Part shown: piece by piece, positions 43,566 through 52,978 of the stretch | How positions within the stretch are numbered: the first letter of the stretch is position 1 | Layout of the letters: each line of letters opens with the position of its first letter | Origin: Flavobacteriaceae bacterium | GTDB lineage: Bacteria > Bacteroidota > Bacteroidia > Flavobacteriales > Flavobacteriaceae | Direction of reading: 5' to 3' | Assembly: GCA_029238215.1 (NCBI GenBank) | Contig: JAQWGN010000017.1 | Coordinates: 1-64,000 of the forward strand | DNA: 64,000 bases | Notes under the pieces: generated by a model | What the model was told of the DNA's origin: nothing | Seen by the model: the letters and a program-made list of their open reading frames with translations, nothing else | Databases searched by the model: none | Program-made: the position numbers and the translations under genes

Positions 43566-44557
43566 CTAAGGACTTGAGCTAATGCTTTCATTTTTTTCTT
43601 TGCAGAGGCTTTTTCATAAAGGACTTGATACACACAGTCTAAAATAGGGAAATCCTCTTCACAAGAATGGCATATAGCATGGGTGGTTTTAGTTCCATAA
43701 TACCCTTCAGCCACCATGGTCATTTCTACCAATGCCGCTTTAACTGTGTAGCCTTTTCCAATCATGTTTCCAAGCATACGGTTTCTACTAAATACCGAGT
43801 AAGCCGTTACGAGTAAATCGCCTAAGTATGCCGATTTATTTACATTCCTTTTTTTCTTGTCAACATGCTTAACAAAGCGCTTCATTTCACGGACAGCATT
43901 ACTAATGAAAACACTTATAAAATTATCCCCGTAACCCAAGCCATGAGCCATTCCTACTCCAATGGCGTATACATTTTTGAGTGTTGCAGCATATTCAGTT
44001 CCAATAACATCATCTGTGGTTGATGAGCGGATATAAGCACAATCTAACTTTTCTTTTAATTCTTTTGCCAGGGCTTTATTGGCACTTGCAACAGTCAAAT
44101 AAGAAAGACGTTCTAGCGCCACTTCTTCAGCATGGCATGGCCCTGCAATTATCCCAAAGTGCTTTTCGGGCACATTGAATTTCTCATGTAAATAGGTGCC
44201 TACTAACGTATTTTGCTCGGGGACAATTCCTTTTATTGCAGAAAAAATAATCTTGTCTTCAATGGGGGTAGTTAGCTCTGCCAAAGAACTATCTACAAAA
44301 TAAGAAGGAATAGCCAAGATTAAAACCTTGTACTTATCTACAATTTCATTTAAATCAGTATGTAAATCAAGCTGCTTTGTGTTGAACTCAACACTACTTA
44401 AATAGTTGGGGTTATGTCCTTCTTTGGAAAGATGTTCATGGATTGTTTCATTCCTTACATACCACCCTACAGAGCTGCAATTTTCACATAGAATTTTAAC
44501 GAGTGCTGTAGCCCAACTACCGCTACCGATAACCGCAATCTTTGAAAAATCTACCAT
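43562..44557 (-). CDS. gpsA: Glycerol-3-phosphate dehydrogenase [NAD(P)+]
   Basis: Makes glycerol 3-phosphate for phospholipid synthesis. The 331-residue protein has the Rossmann motif VIGSGSWATALV at the start (G-S-G-S-W-A; most relatives have G at the sixth position), IAGPCHAEEVALERLSYLTVAS, the catalytic lysine block EYAATLKNVYAIGVGMAHGLGYGDN and the C-terminal SRNRMLGNMIGKG. Length is normal. No same-strand partner lies within 158 bp, so it is probably transcribed singly. Confidence 0.95.
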   Translation of the reverse strand: MVDFSKIAVIGSGSWATALVKILCENCSSVGWYVRNETIHEHLSKEGHNPNYLSSVEFNTKQLDLHTDLNEIVDKYKVLILAIPSYFVDSSLAELTTPIEDKIIFSAIKGIVPEQNTLVGTYLHEKFNVPEKHFGIIAGPCHAEEVALERLSYLTVASANKALAKELKEKLDCAYIRSSTTDDVIGTEYAATLKNVYAIGVGMAHGLGYGDNFISVFISNAVREMKRFVKHVDKKKRNVNKSAYLGDLLVTAYSVFSRNRMLGNMIGKGYTVKAALVEMTMVAEGYYGTKTTHAICHSCEEDFPILDCVYQVLYEKASAKKKMKALAQVLS

Positions 44558-44687
44558 GGTTTTAGTTCTACGAAATATTTAACATATGTTTCACAACTAG
44601 CGCTTAAAGGATATACTACCTTGCAGGTGTAAACAGATAGCAAAAAATGCTTATTAGTTTTTCATAGTTTAATATGGTTGGTTATTA

Positions 44688-44716
44688 GAAGGCACCTTGC
44701 AGGGTGCTTTCTTGTT
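44688..44716 (+). terminator. Terminator-like hairpin with plus-strand T tract
   Basis: GAAGGCACCT and GGGTGCTTTC pair over the loop TGCA (ten pairs, two wobble), followed by TTGTTTTAT. Orientation is plus, yet no plus-strand gene lies upstream in this gap (gpsA and the next gene are both minus). It may end an unannotated short RNA. Confidence 0.5.
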
Positions 44717-45148
44717 TTATAACCATTGATCCCACGGGATTCTACTAATAAGTAAAAGGGTACCAATGCCGTAAAAAACAGCGATTCTAAAAAACTTTTT
44801 ACGACCAGAAGCTACTTTTTTATGCAACGACCAACCCATAGTGATTAGTACAATTGCGAGGATGTTTGTGATTGGGTGTTCTACTAAAAACAGGCGTAAC
44901 GTAGCATCTTTCATTACTGCGCCCATGCCATTTTCCCAAGCAGAAAAATAGGGTGAAACAAAGTATACACCCAAGCCTAACAGCAATTGAATGTGTGAAA
45001 AGATAAGTCCAAAAAGAGAAATACGTAAATTACGACTGCCAAAAGCACGCTTAGTTAATAAGCCCCAAAAGGCGTTTAAAACGGCTAAAACTAAAGTAAA
45101 TAAAACCACGTAAGCCACGCGTGAATGTAGAGAGAGCATAATATCCAT
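44717..45148 (-). CDS. Four-helix membrane protein with conserved-looking histidines
   Basis: A 143-residue protein with hydrophobic segments at about 9-30, 42-62, 91-108 and 119-137. Histidines stand at residues 8, 52, 91 and 109, in or at the ends of helices, as in small cytochrome-b-like membrane proteins. I recall similar flavobacterial proteins labelled cytochrome B, but cannot confirm heme binding. No membership in a named family is certain. It is followed on the same strand by gpsA, with an intervening 158 bp holding a hairpin. Confidence 0.6.
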   Translation of the reverse strand: MDIMLSLHSRVAYVVLFTLVLAVLNAFWGLLTKRAFGSRNLRISLFGLIFSHIQLLLGLGVYFVSPYFSAWENGMGAVMKDATLRLFLVEHPITNILAIVLITMGWSLHKKVASGRKKFFRIAVFYGIGTLLLISRIPWDQWL

Positions 45149-45208
45149 AGGTATATAATTCCTGCTAAAATACAGAATTCATAGCGGTACATGCAATACC
45201 ACTACGTT

Positions 45209-45928
45209 TTAATCGATATAAACAATTTCATTTTCAGTTAATATTGCTTGTAGAGACAACTTTAGATACACTTGCACTAAGGTAATTACGTCCTTTTCGC
45301 AATAATGCACAATGCGTTTTATGTTTTTTTCTTCATAAAAAACCCTTGCCACATCTGCACCACTAATATCATCTTTTGGGGAGGGAATGTCAAAGAAGTG
45401 ACTCAATAAGGCTAACGAAGTATAGTGCTTATAATCTCCAAACCGCCACAAGTCCAAAGTATCCAAATGAGGAACTTCCCAGGGTTTCTTTCCCATTAAT
45501 TGTAGTATCGATGGCAATTCCAATTGATGTTTTAGCATACGCCGCGCTATATAAGGGAAGTCAAACTCCTTGCCATTGTGTGCACAAAGCCTATGTTTGG
45601 AAGCTGAAAAATGATGATCAAGCATTTCTTTAAAATTAACGAGGAGGCTTAGCTCATCGCCATAAAAACTACGGATTCTGCATTGCCGTTTCCTTTCATG
45701 TGGTATTATTAGTCCAACGGAAATACACACTATTTTTCCAAATTCTGCCCAAATTCCAGCTTTCGAATAGTAGTCTTCTGGCGAAATGTTTTCTGCACTT
45801 CGTTTATAGGCTGTTTTTTCCGCAAACAACTCTTGCGCCACTTTATTTAGCGATTTAAATTCAGGCTGTTCAGGAACTGTTTCAATATCTAGGAACAGGA
45901 TGTTTTCAAGGGTGTGTAGTAGTTTCAT
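45209..45928 (-). CDS. 3'-5' exonuclease, PolB-like DEDD family
   Basis: A 239-residue stand-alone exonuclease of the type fused to B-family polymerases. Exo I is LFLDIETVPE, Exo II is RLCAHNGKEFDFPYIARRML, Exo III is HYCEKDVITLVQVYLKL; the four metal-binding acids are all present. No polymerase domain follows, so a repair or RNA-processing role is inferred. It overlaps the 3' end of the serine hydrolase gene by 23 bp and is cotranscribed with it. Confidence 0.88.
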   Translation of the reverse strand: MKLLHTLENILFLDIETVPEQPEFKSLNKVAQELFAEKTAYKRSAENISPEDYYSKAGIWAEFGKIVCISVGLIIPHERKRQCRIRSFYGDELSLLVNFKEMLDHHFSASKHRLCAHNGKEFDFPYIARRMLKHQLELPSILQLMGKKPWEVPHLDTLDLWRFGDYKHYTSLALLSHFFDIPSPKDDISGADVARVFYEEKNIKRIVHYCEKDVITLVQVYLKLSLQAILTENEIVYID

Positions 45929-47078
45929 GGGACAACATGGTAAAGGCTTCTTCCATATACCCCAAATAATCAGCCGAATGACTTTCTCCTGGAAGGTCAG
46001 GAAGCTGTTTGTGCCCTAATCGCACTATAACCACATCATCTTCAGGAAACACAATAGTGTATTGCCCATTATGCCCTCGCATGCTGTAATATGGTTTGTT
46101 CATGTGTGTGCCCAGCCACCAACCGTAGCCGTAATTTGCACCATTTTCAAATTGGGGGGTAATAGAATTTTTTACAAAAGCAGCATTAATTAATTGTTTA
46201 CCGTGCCAGTAGCCGCCATTTTTAAACAGGGTCGCAAAGCGTGCAAAGTCACGAGCATTAGAATTAAAACAACAATACGATTTTTCTATCCCTTTTTTGG
46301 CACTATCCAAACGCCAGTTGGCATCGGCATGCGTTCCAAGGGGATTCCAAAAATAGCGACGAACTAATTCCGAAATTGACTCTCCAGTTGCAGCTGTTAA
46401 GACTTGGGAAAGTAGTTGGGTACTACCACTTTGATAGACAAAGCGTTTTCCAGGCTCATCGACAATTGGAATGGTTTTCATAACACGTGTAATATCACGA
46501 GTGATGTAAGTCAAAGGGGTAATGGTTAGTAGATTGTCATAATCTTCATTCCATTCAAGTCCCGATGACATGGTGGCTAAGTTTCCTACAGTCATTATCT
46601 TAGCAAAAGGCCCTTTTAACCAAGGAAGAAAGTCTATTGCTTTTTGGTCAAAGCTTTTTATATGTCCTTCTTCAATTGCTTTAGCTAAGGAGGCGGAAAC
46701 AATTGTTTTTGCCATAGAAAAGGAGTTCGTTTTGCTACTTTTATTAAAACCTTCAAAGTATTGTTCGTGCCAAATCGAGTCGTTTTTGATTATCAAAAAC
46801 GCCACTGTTTCTTGTTCTTTGTGAATCGTATTTAAAACCTCCGTAGCAGGGACAGTATTGTAGTTCTTGTGGATTGCCCAAGGCATCGGGCGATCACTTT
46901 TAGGAATTTCACGAACGTCAAAGTGAAGATAGTCTTCAAGTCCGGCTTCGGTTTTACCTAACTCAATAACTTTAATGCCCAATTCAACAATATGTCCATA
47001 TCCAGAAATGTATAATCCTGCGATAAGAACGGCGAGGGCACTAACAAGTCCTTTTAAGAATTTAAGTAAGATTTTCAT
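45906..47078 (-). CDS. Serine hydrolase, class C beta-lactamase-like
   Basis: A 390-residue enzyme with an N-terminal membrane anchor or signal (MKILLKFLKGLVSALAVLIAGLYI). Active-site motifs: SXXK is FSMAKTI, the YxS/N motif is YQSG (RFVYQSGSTQLLSQVL), and RGHNGQY holds the HxG equivalent of KTG. Family members are esterases, D-peptidases or lactamases, and the substrate cannot be told. The start at 47078 excludes eight upstream codons of the ORF track. It overlaps the exonuclease gene by 23 bp, an odd pairing with no evident shared pathway. Confidence 0.85.
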   Translation of the reverse strand: MKILLKFLKGLVSALAVLIAGLYISGYGHIVELGIKVIELGKTEAGLEDYLHFDVREIPKSDRPMPWAIHKNYNTVPATEVLNTIHKEQETVAFLIIKNDSIWHEQYFEGFNKSSKTNSFSMAKTIVSASLAKAIEEGHIKSFDQKAIDFLPWLKGPFAKIMTVGNLATMSSGLEWNEDYDNLLTITPLTYITRDITRVMKTIPIVDEPGKRFVYQSGSTQLLSQVLTAATGESISELVRRYFWNPLGTHADANWRLDSAKKGIEKSYCCFNSNARDFARFATLFKNGGYWHGKQLINAAFVKNSITPQFENGANYGYGWWLGTHMNKPYYSMRGHNGQYTIVFPEDDVVIVRLGHKQLPDLPGESHSADYLGYMEEAFTMLSHETTTHP

Positions 47079-47126
47079 GTAAGATTTTACAGCAAAGTAC
47101 AAATTTTTAACGAGCTGCCAAGTAAA

Positions 47127-48098
47127 CTACAACAGCGCAATAGCCGTTGTTGCGTGATAGGAAACAATAAGCGAAGCTCCCGCCCGTTTGAAAGCAATAA
47201 GCTGTTCCATCATTACGGTATCGTGATCGAGCCACCCCTTTTCAGCGGCTGCCTTGAGCATCGCATATTCCCCACTTACTTGATAAACGGCAATGGGGGT
47301 ATGGATTTTATTTGCTAAATCCCGGACAATATCCAGATAGGCAATACCGGGTTTTACCATAACAATATCAGCTCCCTCTTCAATGTCCTGAAGTGTTTCG
47401 TTTATCGCTTCTTTACGATTTGCGATATCCATTTGATAGGTTTTTTTATCACCAAAACCTGGATTAGAATCCAATGCATCCCGGAAAGGACCATAAAACC
47501 CAGAAGCGTATTTGGCGCTGTAACTCATAATTCCTGTGTGAACAAAACCTGCTGTTTCGAGTTGTTTCCGAATGGCCAACACCCGTCCGTCCATCATGTC
47601 ACTGGGCGCAACGATATCCGCACCACTTTCGGCATGACTAACCGCCATTTTTGAAAGAATTTCTACAGTAGCATCATTTAACACTTCCTTGTTTTCTACA
47701 ATTCCGTCGTGACCATAGACAGAATATGGGTCTAAAGCCACATCAGTACAAACCACCATGTTGGGCACGGCTTTTTTAATTGCCCGTATGCTGCGTTGCA
47801 TCAAACCATCCGGATTTAGTGCGGCTATTCCTGTATTGTCTTTTTCTTGGTCGGAGACTTTAACAAAAAGCAGCACCCCGCGTACCCCCATGTCATAGAG
47901 TTTTGCTACTTCTGTTGTGACTAAATCTAAACTGTAGCGAAAATACCCTGGCATTGAGGGAATTTCAGAAGCTGTATTTGTCCCCTCAACAATAAATAAA
48001 GGAACTAAAAAGTCACTGGCTGAAAGGCGTGTTTCTTGAACAAGTTCTCGCATGGATGGCGTTGAACGAAGGCGTCGATTTCTGTTTAGTGGATACAT
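47127..48098 (-). CDS. hemB: Delta-aminolevulinic acid dehydratase (porphobilinogen synthase)
   Basis: Condenses two ALA to porphobilinogen. The 323-residue enzyme has the active-site Schiff-base lysines in SYSAKYASGFYGPFRDA and DIVMVKPGIAYLDIV. The metal loop reads VCTDVALDPYSVYGHDG, with Asp in place of the zinc-binding cysteines, so this is probably the magnesium-dependent, zinc-independent type. It is last in the minus-strand hem run, 10 bp beyond hemF. Confidence 0.97.
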   Translation of the reverse strand: MYPLNRNRRLRSTPSMRELVQETRLSASDFLVPLFIVEGTNTASEIPSMPGYFRYSLDLVTTEVAKLYDMGVRGVLLFVKVSDQEKDNTGIAALNPDGLMQRSIRAIKKAVPNMVVCTDVALDPYSVYGHDGIVENKEVLNDATVEILSKMAVSHAESGADIVAPSDMMDGRVLAIRKQLETAGFVHTGIMSYSAKYASGFYGPFRDALDSNPGFGDKKTYQMDIANRKEAINETLQDIEEGADIVMVKPGIAYLDIVRDLANKIHTPIAVYQVSGEYAMLKAAAEKGWLDHDTVMMEQLIAFKRAGASLIVSYHATTAIALL

Positions 48099-48108
48099 TG
48101 TTATCGTT

Positions 48109-49011
48109 TTAAACCCATGTTTTGGGTTGTTGTAGCAAGGTTACTAATTTTTCTTCTTCAGAGCCTTCTTCAGGGTGCATGTCGTAGACCCATTGAACGT
48201 GAGGGGGTAAACTCATTAAAATACTTTCGATACGCCCGTTGGTCTTTAGGCCAAATAGCGTGCCTTTATCATGCACCAAATTAAACTCAACATAGCGCCC
48301 TCTTCTTATCTCTTGCCATTGCCGTTGTTCTTTAGAGTAAGTAAGAGATTTTCTTTTTTGCACAACGGGTAGGTATGCTTCTAAAAATGCATCTCCCATT
48401 TGGGTTATAAAACTGTACCATGCGTCCGCGGTCATGTTTTCATTGGGGCGGCAATAATCAAAAAACAGCCCACCAATTCCGCGGGCTTCTTCTCGGTGGT
48501 GGTTCCAAAAGTATTCGTCACATTGTTTTTTGTATTTGGTATAAAAGTCGGGATGATGTGTATCGCATACGGTTTTACATACTTGATGAAAATGAATAGC
48601 ATCTTCATCAAACACATAGTAAGGCGTAAGGTCTAAACCGCCTCCAAACCACTGGTCAACTACAGCTTTGTTCTTATCGTAAAGCTCAAAATATCTAAAA
48701 TTTGCATGGACGGTCGGTACCATCGGGCTTTTGGGATGTATGACTAAACTTATACCGCAAGCGAAAAAATCACGATGTTTAACCCCAAGCTGTTGTTGCA
48801 TAGATTCAGGAAGTGTACCAAACACCTCAGAAACGTTAACGCCACCTTTTTCAAACACGCCACCATTTTCAATGACGCGTGTCTTTCCACCACCGCCCCC
48901 TGGACGTTTCCACGAATCCTCCCGAAATGTGGTAGCACCGTCTTCTTTCTCAAGTGACTGAGTAATGTTATTTTGAAGGGATTTAATGTAGGTAATAAAC
49001 CGATTTTTCAT
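48109..49011 (-). CDS. hemF: Oxygen-dependent coproporphyrinogen III oxidase
   Basis: Oxidatively decarboxylates coproporphyrinogen III to protoporphyrinogen IX. Conserved blocks are present: TRVIENGGVFEKGGVNVSEVFG, HANFRYFEL, WFGGGLDLTPYYVF, RGRYVEFNLVHDKGTLFGLKTNGRIESILMSLPP. The start MKNRFITYI (300 residues) is preferred; the ORF-track start is seven codons earlier. An oxygen-dependent enzyme implies aerobic life or tolerance, consistent with the HemJ-type oxidase nearby. Confidence 0.96.
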   Translation of the reverse strand: MKNRFITYIKSLQNNITQSLEKEDGATTFREDSWKRPGGGGGKTRVIENGGVFEKGGVNVSEVFGTLPESMQQQLGVKHRDFFACGISLVIHPKSPMVPTVHANFRYFELYDKNKAVVDQWFGGGLDLTPYYVFDEDAIHFHQVCKTVCDTHHPDFYTKYKKQCDEYFWNHHREEARGIGGLFFDYCRPNENMTADAWYSFITQMGDAFLEAYLPVVQKRKSLTYSKEQRQWQEIRRGRYVEFNLVHDKGTLFGLKTNGRIESILMSLPPHVQWVYDMHPEEGSEEEKLVTLLQQPKTWV

Positions 49012-49021
49012 TGTGAGGGAA

Positions 49022-50047
49022 TTATGAGGCATAAGACTTTATGGCGTTGACAAACGCCTTAGCGTGATCTACGGGGACATTTGGCAAAATACCATGGCCA
49101 AGATTTGCGATATAGTTCTGCACACCAAAATCATCAACCATTTTTTTGGCAAGCCGTTCAATTTCTGGAATTGGAGATAGTAAACGTGCAGGATCAAAAT
49201 TTCCTTGAAGCGTCAGTTGACCACCAGTAAGGTAGCGCGCATTTCTTGCAGAACAAGTCCAATCTATACCCAATGCATGAACTCCCGAACGTGCCATGAT
49301 AGGCAAGGCAAACCAACAGCCTTTTGCAAAGGCAATAACTTTGGTTTCGTATTTAAGCGCATCGATAATTTGTTGCATGTACTGCCACGAAAATGTTTGA
49401 TAGTCATCTTCTCCTAACATACCACCCCATGAATCGAAAAGCTGTACTACATCGACGCCTGCCCGCACCTTGGCTTTTAGGTAGGCAATGGTAGTATCCG
49501 TTATTTTTTGCAATAATTGATGTGCTGCTTCGGGCTGCGCAAAACAAAAGGATTTAGCCAAATCGAAGTTTTTAGAACCTTGCCCCTGAACGGTATAGCA
49601 AAGAATAGTCCATGGAGAACCTGCAAAACCAATTAATGGAACTCGGTTATCGAGGGCTGCTTTTGTTTGTTTAATGGCTTCCATTACGTAATGAAGCCTG
49701 TCCTCTACGTCGGGGACGCTTACTCGTTGAACATCTTCGATTGTCCTGATGGGGTTTGGAAGCCACGGACCAACACCGTCTTTCATTTCTACAGCAATAT
49801 CCATCGCTTGTGGGATGACTAAAATATCTGAAAATAGTATAGCAGCATCGGTTCCAATTTGATCGATTGGCATAATGGTAATCTCCGTAGCCAACTCGGG
49901 AGTTTGACAGCGAGTAAAGAAATCGTACTTCGCTTTTAGTTTCATAAAATCAGGCAAATAGCGTCCGGCTTGGCGCATCATCCAAACAGGGGGCCTAGAT
50001 AGCGATTCTCCTTCAAGCGCTCGAAGTAATATGTCATTTTTAAGCAT
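49022..50047 (-). CDS. hemE: Uroporphyrinogen decarboxylase
   Basis: Removes four carboxyls from uroporphyrinogen III. The 341-residue enzyme has the N-terminal signature [17 protein letters not shown], then [44 protein letters not shown] and a C-terminal [19 protein letters not shown]. It overlaps hemD by 8 bp, part of the hemA-C-D-E-F-B run. Confidence 0.97.
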   Translation of the reverse strand: MLKNDILLRALEGESLSRPPVWMMRQAGRYLPDFMKLKAKYDFFTRCQTPELATEITIMPIDQIGTDAAILFSDILVIPQAMDIAVEMKDGVGPWLPNPIRTIEDVQRVSVPDVEDRLHYVMEAIKQTKAALDNRVPLIGFAGSPWTILCYTVQGQGSKNFDLAKSFCFAQPEAAHQLLQKITDTTIAYLKAKVRAGVDVVQLFDSWGGMLGEDDYQTFSWQYMQQIIDALKYETKVIAFAKGCWFALPIMARSGVHALGIDWTCSARNARYLTGGQLTLQGNFDPARLLSPIPEIERLAKKMVDDFGVQNYIANLGHGILPNVPVDHAKAFVNAIKSYAS

Positions 50048-50714
50048 ATTGCTGGGTTTTAAAATAGTGAATGGCTTTTGCTACAACATGCGCTGTTTTG
50101 GGGCTATTCGCAACGTGTACTTCTTTTGGTTTTTGTTTAAAGGCTTTAGCTGTTGTAGTACCAATACAAAAGCAAATACTTTGGCTTAGGTCGTTGTATT
50201 GTTCGTAGCTTTCAACACCACTTGGACTAAAAAATAGCACAGCATCAGGGCGTTCATTAAATACCTTACGCACCTTTTTTGTATGATAAACAATGATTTC
50301 TTTAAAATCACATGTCCACTGGGTCATTTTTTCAGAAAAAAGTGACATCCTCCGATTCCCGCAAAAATGCAAAAAAGAACCTTTTTTATCCATTTTTTCA
50401 ATAAAATAGATTAATTCTGCCATATTTTGAGCTGTTTTGAATGGTTTTACGCCTTTTTCATTTAATAGGATTTCTGATGTTTCACCCACACATAATACCT
50501 TAGTCTCTTGCAACCAATTCACGTGTTTTAATACAAGATTGGTAGCATTTTTACTACTAAGAACCACAAAGGAACTTGGGGTTGGAATTTCAAATGGGAC
50601 AGCCTCAATAGAAATTGCATTATACCCAACATACGCCAAACCTGCATGGGTTATTCGCTCACGCAAACCTGCATCTAAAACTTTGGTTGCCAAAAGAACT
50701 GGTTTAGCCATCAA
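50040..50714 (-). CDS. hemD: Uroporphyrinogen-III synthase
   Basis: Cyclises hydroxymethylbilane to uroporphyrinogen III. The family is poorly conserved; here [37 protein letters not shown] and [18 protein letters not shown] match its two-domain layout and the residues 1-224 length is normal. Position between hemC and hemE supports the call. The first Met may be residue 1 or 2 (ATGATG). Confidence 0.92.
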   Translation of the reverse strand: MMAKPVLLATKVLDAGLRERITHAGLAYVGYNAISIEAVPFEIPTPSSFVVLSSKNATNLVLKHVNWLQETKVLCVGETSEILLNEKGVKPFKTAQNMAELIYFIEKMDKKGSFLHFCGNRRMSLFSEKMTQWTCDFKEIIVYHTKKVRKVFNERPDAVLFFSPSGVESYEQYNDLSQSICFCIGTTTAKAFKQKPKEVHVANSPKTAHVVAKAIHYFKTQQYA

Positions 50715-51594
50715 GTAATTTTTTAGCCCCTTGCTTTAGAAGCTGTTCGGCAGCATGCAGCCCTATACCCTCTTGATTGATTGGGAATAGTGCATCAAAA
50801 ACAAGTTGGTTTGTACCCTCCTTATGCGTAACACAGCCTTTGAAAGCGATTTTACCATCAATTTCTTGAGCAACAGCCCCGATAGGAGCAGTACACCCAC
50901 CCTCAAGCGTTCTTAAAAATTCACGTTCTTGGCTTACACAAAAGGCTGTTTCTGGGTGATTCAACGTGCTCAAAGAAGATTTTAATATCTGATTTGAGGC
51001 CAATCCGGTTACTAGTATTGCCCCTTGCGCAGGAGCGGGAATCATCCAGTCTAACACCAGGCTATTTACAGGAAGCACCTCCAATCGTTTAAGCCCTGCA
51101 AGAGCCATTATTGTACCGTGATGGGTTGATTCACTTAATTTTTTGAGCCGTGTAGGGACATTTCCTCTAATATCCACAATATGATGTGAAGGATATTTAA
51201 ACTTCCATTGAGCAGCCCTTCTCAAACTACTTGTAGCGATTACACAATCATCCGTCTCCCAAGAGATATTGTTTGGAACAAATACATCTTCGTAATGACC
51301 ACGCTCTGGAATAAAAAAGGGGATAATCCCTTCTGGAAATTGCGTAGGAACATCTTTCATGCTGTGTACTGCAATGTCCACTTCTTTTGCTAGTAAAGCT
51401 GTGTCTAATTCTTTGGTAAAAATGCCTTGTACCCCCATTTCATATAAGGGCTGCTGTTGCTGTTTGTCTCCTCCAGATTGAATAGGCACAAGCTCACTTT
51501 TAATCCCTATAGAAGTAAGTTGTGCTTGCACCCACCGTGCCTGCCATAGTGCAAGTGCGCTTCCACGTGTGCCAATACGGATTGGCTTATTCAT
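50704..51594 (-). CDS. hemC: Hydroxymethylbilane synthase (porphobilinogen deaminase)
   Basis: Assembles four porphobilinogens. The start MNKPIRIGTRGSALALWQARWV carries the N-terminal signature, IAVHSMKDVPTQFPEG the catalytic Asp loop, and LEGGCTAPIGA the cysteine that holds the dipyrromethane cofactor. I chose the ATG at 51594 (296 residues); the alternative at 51606 adds four residues. Either way the start overlaps the 3' end of hemA. Confidence 0.96.
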   Translation of the reverse strand: MNKPIRIGTRGSALALWQARWVQAQLTSIGIKSELVPIQSGGDKQQQQPLYEMGVQGIFTKELDTALLAKEVDIAVHSMKDVPTQFPEGIIPFFIPERGHYEDVFVPNNISWETDDCVIATSSLRRAAQWKFKYPSHHIVDIRGNVPTRLKKLSESTHHGTIMALAGLKRLEVLPVNSLVLDWMIPAPAQGAILVTGLASNQILKSSLSTLNHPETAFCVSQEREFLRTLEGGCTAPIGAVAQEIDGKIAFKGCVTHKEGTNQLVFDALFPINQEGIGLHAAEQLLKQGAKKLLDG

Positions 51595-52822
51595 GAGTTG
51601 AAACATTAAAAAGCGTTTCGAGTGCTTTTACACTTTCAACCGTATTTTCACTTTCACGTAAGTGATTCGCCATTCTATTGGTAAGTTTTTGGATAAGGCG
51701 TTCCGAAACTGCTACTGCATGGTCAGAATTTAACGAAGGATTTTTTTTGCGCTGAGCTTCCAACTCTTGTTGTTGAATATCAACCATTAGTTTTTTAACA
51801 GCCTGCAGGGCAGGAGCAAATTTTCGTGTCTCCATCCATTGGTTAAACTCAACGATTGCAGATTCAATAATTTGTGTTGCCTTGGGGACATGTGCCTTTC
51901 GCGCAAGAAGCGTTTTGTCAGACATTTTGGATAATTCATCCAAATGAAGTAAGGATACGTTAGGCAATTCTTCCACGTTGGAATGAACGTTTTTGGGCAT
52001 CGATAAGTCGAGGATAAGTAAGGGCTTATCAGAATGGATTAACGATTTAGCAATGGTTGGTTTTTCTGCACCCGTTGCAACAATAAGAATATCTGCTTTT
52101 CGAATTTCGACGGGTAAATCTGCATAGTCTTTCACTTCAATAGCAAATTTTCCAGCAAGTTGTTCGGCACGTTCACGAGTCCTATTTATTAGGATAATGT
52201 TTTTGTTTTTGGTGTGCTTAACAAGGTTCTCACAAGTGTTTCGACCAATTTTTCCAACACCAAAAAGGACAATCTTTTTGTCATCCAAATCGGGGATGGT
52301 ATCTAACATATAACGCACAGAAACATAAGAAACTGACGTTGCTCCCGATGATAATTCCGTTTCGTTTTTTATGCGTTTACTGGCTTGCAATACCGCATTG
52401 AATAAGCGTTCCATATAGGGGTTAAGCATCTGATGCTTTTTGGACAACTTAAAGCTCTGCTTTAGTTGTGCAATGATTTCAAAATCGCCAAGTATCTGAC
52501 TATCTAATCCAGTACCAACTTTAAACAAATGCGCTATTGCGTTGTTTCCTTTATGAGTGAAGCCTATTTTTTTAAAATCTGCTACGGTTCCCCTTGAGTG
52601 TTTACACAATAAATGGATAAGCGCATCTACGTTTTTTGCTTGTGCATAAATTTCGGTACGGTTACAAGTTGAGCTTATCACCAATGAAGAAATCCCTTCA
52701 GCTTGCGCATCCTTATAGATATACGGAACTACCTTTGAAGGCAAGCTAAACGTACCACGAAGAACAGCGTCTGCTTTTTTATAGCTAACACCAATACAAT
52801 AAAAAGGATCCGTTACCGGCAT
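51587..52822 (-). CDS. hemA: Glutamyl-tRNA reductase
   Basis: Reduces glutamyl-tRNA-Glu to glutamate-1-semialdehyde, the first committed step of the C5 heme route. The catalytic cysteine is in VISSTCNRTEIYAQ, the NADPH site is VLFGVGKIGRNTC, and GSQILGDFEIIAQLK-type residues follow. The start MPVTDPFYCIG (411 residues) is chosen because an exact -7 box (52842-52849) lies just upstream; 17 codons of the ORF track are leader. Transcription is divergent from the AraC regulator. hemL, the next enzyme, is not in this window. Confidence 0.96.
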   Translation of the reverse strand: MPVTDPFYCIGVSYKKADAVLRGTFSLPSKVVPYIYKDAQAEGISSLVISSTCNRTEIYAQAKNVDALIHLLCKHSRGTVADFKKIGFTHKGNNAIAHLFKVGTGLDSQILGDFEIIAQLKQSFKLSKKHQMLNPYMERLFNAVLQASKRIKNETELSSGATSVSYVSVRYMLDTIPDLDDKKIVLFGVGKIGRNTCENLVKHTKNKNIILINRTRERAEQLAGKFAIEVKDYADLPVEIRKADILIVATGAEKPTIAKSLIHSDKPLLILDLSMPKNVHSNVEELPNVSLLHLDELSKMSDKTLLARKAHVPKATQIIESAIVEFNQWMETRKFAPALQAVKKLMVDIQQQELEAQRKKNPSLNSDHAVAVSERLIQKLTNRMANHLRESENTVESVKALETLFNVSTHE

Positions 52823-52841
52823 ATGGTTTTTACTTGCAGCA

Positions 52842-52849
52842 CAAAAATA
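52842..52849 (-). promoter_or_regulatory. -7 box (TATTTTTG) of the hemA-C-D-E-F-B operon
   Basis: The minus strand reads TATTTTTG, an exact TAnnTTTG match, 19 bp before the chosen hemA ATG. Confidence 0.55.
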
Positions 52850-52942
52850 ACGTACAGCGGTCTTAAAAAACAACGCTAAAAGTACTTTTTCTATCGCTAT
52901 TGGGGTTCATTAAACAACGCTTAAATCAACGAATTTTCTTTG

Positions 52943-52950
52943 TACATTTG
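52943..52950 (+). promoter_or_regulatory. -7 box (TACATTTG) of the AraC regulator gene
   Basis: Exact TAnnTTTG match 28 bp before the ATG at 52979. Together with the hemA box it frames a ~93-bp divergent control region. Confidence 0.55.
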
Positions 52951-52978
52951 TTTAAATATCAAACAAGAAACAATAGCT

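Noticed and set aside
45906-47078. Beta-lactamase resistance gene
   Set aside because: The class C-like serine hydrolase fold is shared by many esterases and peptidases; nothing in the sequence shows antibiotic hydrolysis.
48731-48961. Small ORFs opposite hemF
   Set aside because: Shadow frames of a conserved enzyme gene.
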